Source of the DNA: Lachnospiraceae bacterium
GTDB lineage: Bacteria; Bacillota; Clostridia; Lachnospirales; Lachnospiraceae
Reading direction: 5' to 3'
Assembly: GCA_017552985.1 (NCBI GenBank)
Contig: JAFZNO010000093.1
Coordinates: 1 to 64,000 of the forward strand
Length of the DNA stretch: 64,000 nt
Positions within the stretch are counted from its first letter, which is position 1; every line of letters starts with the position of its first letter. Made by a program: the position numbers and the translations under genes. This document shows positions 62,296-64,000 of the stretch, one piece after another. The notes under the pieces are model-generated. The model searched no databases. It was not told the DNA's origin and saw only the letters and a program-made list of their open reading frames with translations.

Positions 62296-62663
62296 TTACC
62301 CGCGTTTCTCTGGCCTTCCTGGGTATATTGCTTCTTTATTTGCTAAAATTACCCGCGTTTCTCTGGCCTTCGTGGGTATTTTGCTTTTTACTTCACATAT
62401 TTACCCACACTCATAAAACCTCTGGGTATATACTCAACTTCTGCCACTTTATACCCACGCATTTCCATCATCCGTGGGTATAATCAAGCTTTCTACTACA
62501 TTTTTACCCAATATCTTCCAATATCTCTGGGTAATCTTATCCGATTAATATATTTTTACCCAAACGACCTCAACATTATGGGTAAATTATCATCAAAATT
62601 GTTTATATACCCAGCCATTCCCATCTAAGCGGGTATTTACTCAGCTTTTTAGGCCATATACCC
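62296..62663. repeat. Periodic TACCC/GGGTA repeat array between gltB and gltD
   Basis: Eight TACCC sites start at 62297, 62350, 62402, 62452, 62505, 62557, 62608 and 62659 (steps 53, 52, 50, 53, 52, 51, 51). Seven GGGTA sites follow them at 62321, 62374, 62424, 62476, 62529, 62580 and 62631, each ~24 nt on. The first two units are nearly identical over 30 nt (ACCCGCGTTTCTCTGGCCTT); later units share only the ends. Intervening DNA is T-rich. Each unit is a 5-bp inverted repeat of 27-29 nt. No ORF spans it. Confidence 0.9.
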
Positions 62664-62673
62664 AACATAACGT

Positions 62674-64000
62674 TTATTTCATCATTTCCGTGAAGGCTTC
62701 GATCTGCGCTTCCTCGTGGCTCATTCCCTGCTCCTCATTCTTTGCGGTGAGTCTAAGCATCTCTTTGTAGTCCGAAGGAATGATCTTCTTGAAGTGAGCA
62801 ACCTGTTGATCGAAATCAGCCAGGATCTTCTGCGCCTTCTTCGAACCCGTCGCCGCAACGTGCTTCTCCAGAATCCTGTGGAGCTCCTCACGGTCTGCCT
62901 TCGTGTCCACGACTTCCATGTTTACGAGTTGCTTATTGAGGTTACGATAGAGCTTATTTCCTTCATCGAGCACGTATGCCACGCCGCCGCTCATGCCTGC
63001 CGCAAAGTTCTTGCCGGTCGGTCCAAGGATGACAACGCGTCCGCCGGTCATGTACTCACAGCCATGCTCTCCAACGCCTTCGGCGACTGCCGTTACGCCA
63101 GAGTTACGGATGCAGAAACGCTCGCCTGCCATACCTGCGATATAAGCTTCACCGGAGGTTGCGCCATAGAGTGCCACGTTGCCGATGATAATGTTTTCAG
63201 AAGGATCATACTTTGCCTCTTCCGGCACTTTGACGATGAGCTTGCCGCCGGATAAGCCCTTTCCAAAGTAATCATTACCGTCGCCAGTCAGTCTCAAGGT
63301 CAGGCCCTTGGGCAAGAATGCGCCAAAGCTCTGTCCGCCTGCGCCCTCGCAATCGATCACGATCGTATCCTCGGGAAGTCCCTCAGGATGCTTTCTGGTG
63401 ATCTCCGCGCCAAGAAGCGTGCCAAACGTTCTGTCAACGTTGGTGATCTTAATGGATTTCTCGCATGCCGTGCCCTTCTCAAGCGCCGCCTTGATCTCCT
63501 TTGCCTTAAGCAGTACGCTTTCATCCTTTGTCTGCGCCAGCTTGAAATCATATCTCTTATCAGGCTGGAAGGTCTGCTGGTCTCTTGCCACGCCGCTCAT
63601 GTCCATCAAGATCCTGCTAAGATCCATCTTGTCATCCGCATCCAAGGAGTTGCCTTTCTTGGCTTCCAAAAGATCCGTGCGGCCAACCAGCTCGCTCAAG
63701 CGACGAACGCCGAGCTTTGCCATGTATTCGCGAACCTGTCTCGCGATGAATCTCATGAAGTTTTCAACGTATTCCGGCTTACCTGCGAAACGCTTTCTGA
63801 GCTCAGGGTTCTGCGTTGCGATGCCCATGGGGCAGGTATCCTGATGACACACTCTCATCATCACGCAGCCCAGCGTCACCAGGGGAGCGGTTGCGAAACC
63901 AAATTCCTCCGCGCCAAGGATCGCTGCGATCGCCACGTCGCGACCGGTCATCAGCTTACCGTCCGTCTCGATCACGACCTGATTACGAAGGCCGTTTGCT
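62674..64000 (-). CDS. gltB: Glutamate synthase large subunit, C-terminal part
   Basis: C-terminal ~440 residues; the gene continues beyond the right edge. The enzyme transfers the amide of glutamine to 2-oxoglutarate. Visible: end of the FMN barrel (NQVVIETDGKLMTGRDVAIA), 3Fe-4S ligands in CVMMRVCHQDTCPMGIATQ, and the GXGXG beta-helix domain (DCEGAGGQSFGAFLPKGLTL, GNVALYGATSGEAYIAG). The frame is open to base 64000. Followed by the repeat array and gltD on the same strand. Confidence 0.95.
   Translation of the reverse strand, partial: ANGLRNQVVIETDGKLMTGRDVAIAAILGAEEFGFATAPLVTLGCVMMRVCHQDTCPMGIATQNPELRKRFAGKPEYVENFMRFIARQVREYMAKLGVRRLSELVGRTDLLEAKKGNSLDADDKMDLSRILMDMSGVARDQQTFQPDKRYDFKLAQTKDESVLLKAKEIKAALEKGTACEKSIKITNVDRTFGTLLGAEITRKHPEGLPEDTIVIDCEGAGGQSFGAFLPKGLTLRLTGDGNDYFGKGLSGGKLIVKVPEEAKYDPSENIIIGNVALYGATSGEAYIAGMAGERFCIRNSGVTAVAEGVGEHGCEYMTGGRVVILGPTGKNFAAGMSGGVAYVLDEGNKLYRNLNKQLVNMEVVDTKADREELHRILEKHVAATGSKKAQKILADFDQQVAHFKKIIPSDYKEMLRLTAKNEEQGMSHEEAQIEAFTEMMK

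Noticed and set aside
62296-62663. CRISPR array
   Set aside because: Repeats are only 5-6 nt inverted half-sites; no long direct repeat of constant sequence, no spacers of foreign look, no cas genes.

Overview
The window reads as a chromosomal segment of a Gram-positive anaerobe of the Clostridia, most likely a Lachnospiraceae member. The evidence is the set of protein families (RemA, DUF4317, type III glutamine synthetase, a Spo0A-type C-terminal domain), AGGAGG ribosome binding sites, TTGACA/TATAAT promoters with 17-nt spacers, intermediate G+C content and no alien rRNA or phage genes. Almost everything is on the minus strand. Plus-strand genes are a small unknown gene with rqcH, the DUF4317 gene and an IscR-like regulator.

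Layout. 1-2.4 kb: rimO (partial), rpoZ, gmk, remA, yicC. 2.5-6.7 kb: MoxR ATPase, DUF58 protein and membrane transglutaminase, one operon. 6.8-12.5 kb: a secreted beta-helix protein with a translationally coupled 42-residue mini-protein, then a membrane Ser/Thr kinase with an HTH protein and a lipoprotein. 12.5-20 kb: a divergent promoter with an SOS-like box, rqcH, a lipid flippase, glgA, a Spo0A lacking its receiver, and DUF4317. 20-38 kb: the sulfur region. It holds cysK, metY, a seven-gene operon (GST-like reductase, ABC amino-acid importer, M20 peptidase, a GNAT fused to a cystathionine synthase/lyase, a PatB-type lyase), a LysR regulator, iscU, nifS and two Rrf2 regulators. 38-45 kb: HtrA, EAL protein, metallophosphoesterase, VanY-like carboxypeptidase, GNAT and DMT transporter. 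45-64 kb: a glutamine/nitrogen region (purF, pyrG, asnB, an Amt-PII fusion, glnA type III, gltD, gltB partial). It is interrupted at 55-60 kb by a two-component/ABC/M50-protease cassette.

The most notable system is in the sulfur region. Two transcription units each begin with a short upstream ORF carrying a run of cysteine codons (three in one, five in the other). Each is followed by mutually exclusive antiterminator and terminator hairpins, which is the layout of a classical ribosome-mediated attenuator responding to cysteinyl-tRNA. One of the two, plus nifS and the CymR-like rrf2 gene, also share a near-identical operator (CCTATTGACA-NN-GTAGG) laid over the -35 box with identical promoter geometry. 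Together these suggest a two-layer cysteine control circuit: Rrf2 repression of initiation plus poly-Cys attenuation.

Other unusual items are a highly regular array of TACCC/GGGTA half-sites with a ~52-nt period between gltB and gltD; a 180-nt nested palindrome and degenerate ~42-nt repeats between glnA and amt; tandem hairpins in the glnA leader; and a near-absolute rule that Asp, Asn, Tyr and His use the C-ending codon before Val, making ACGT abundant in genes but not between them. All calls come from reading the sequence; no database search was possible.
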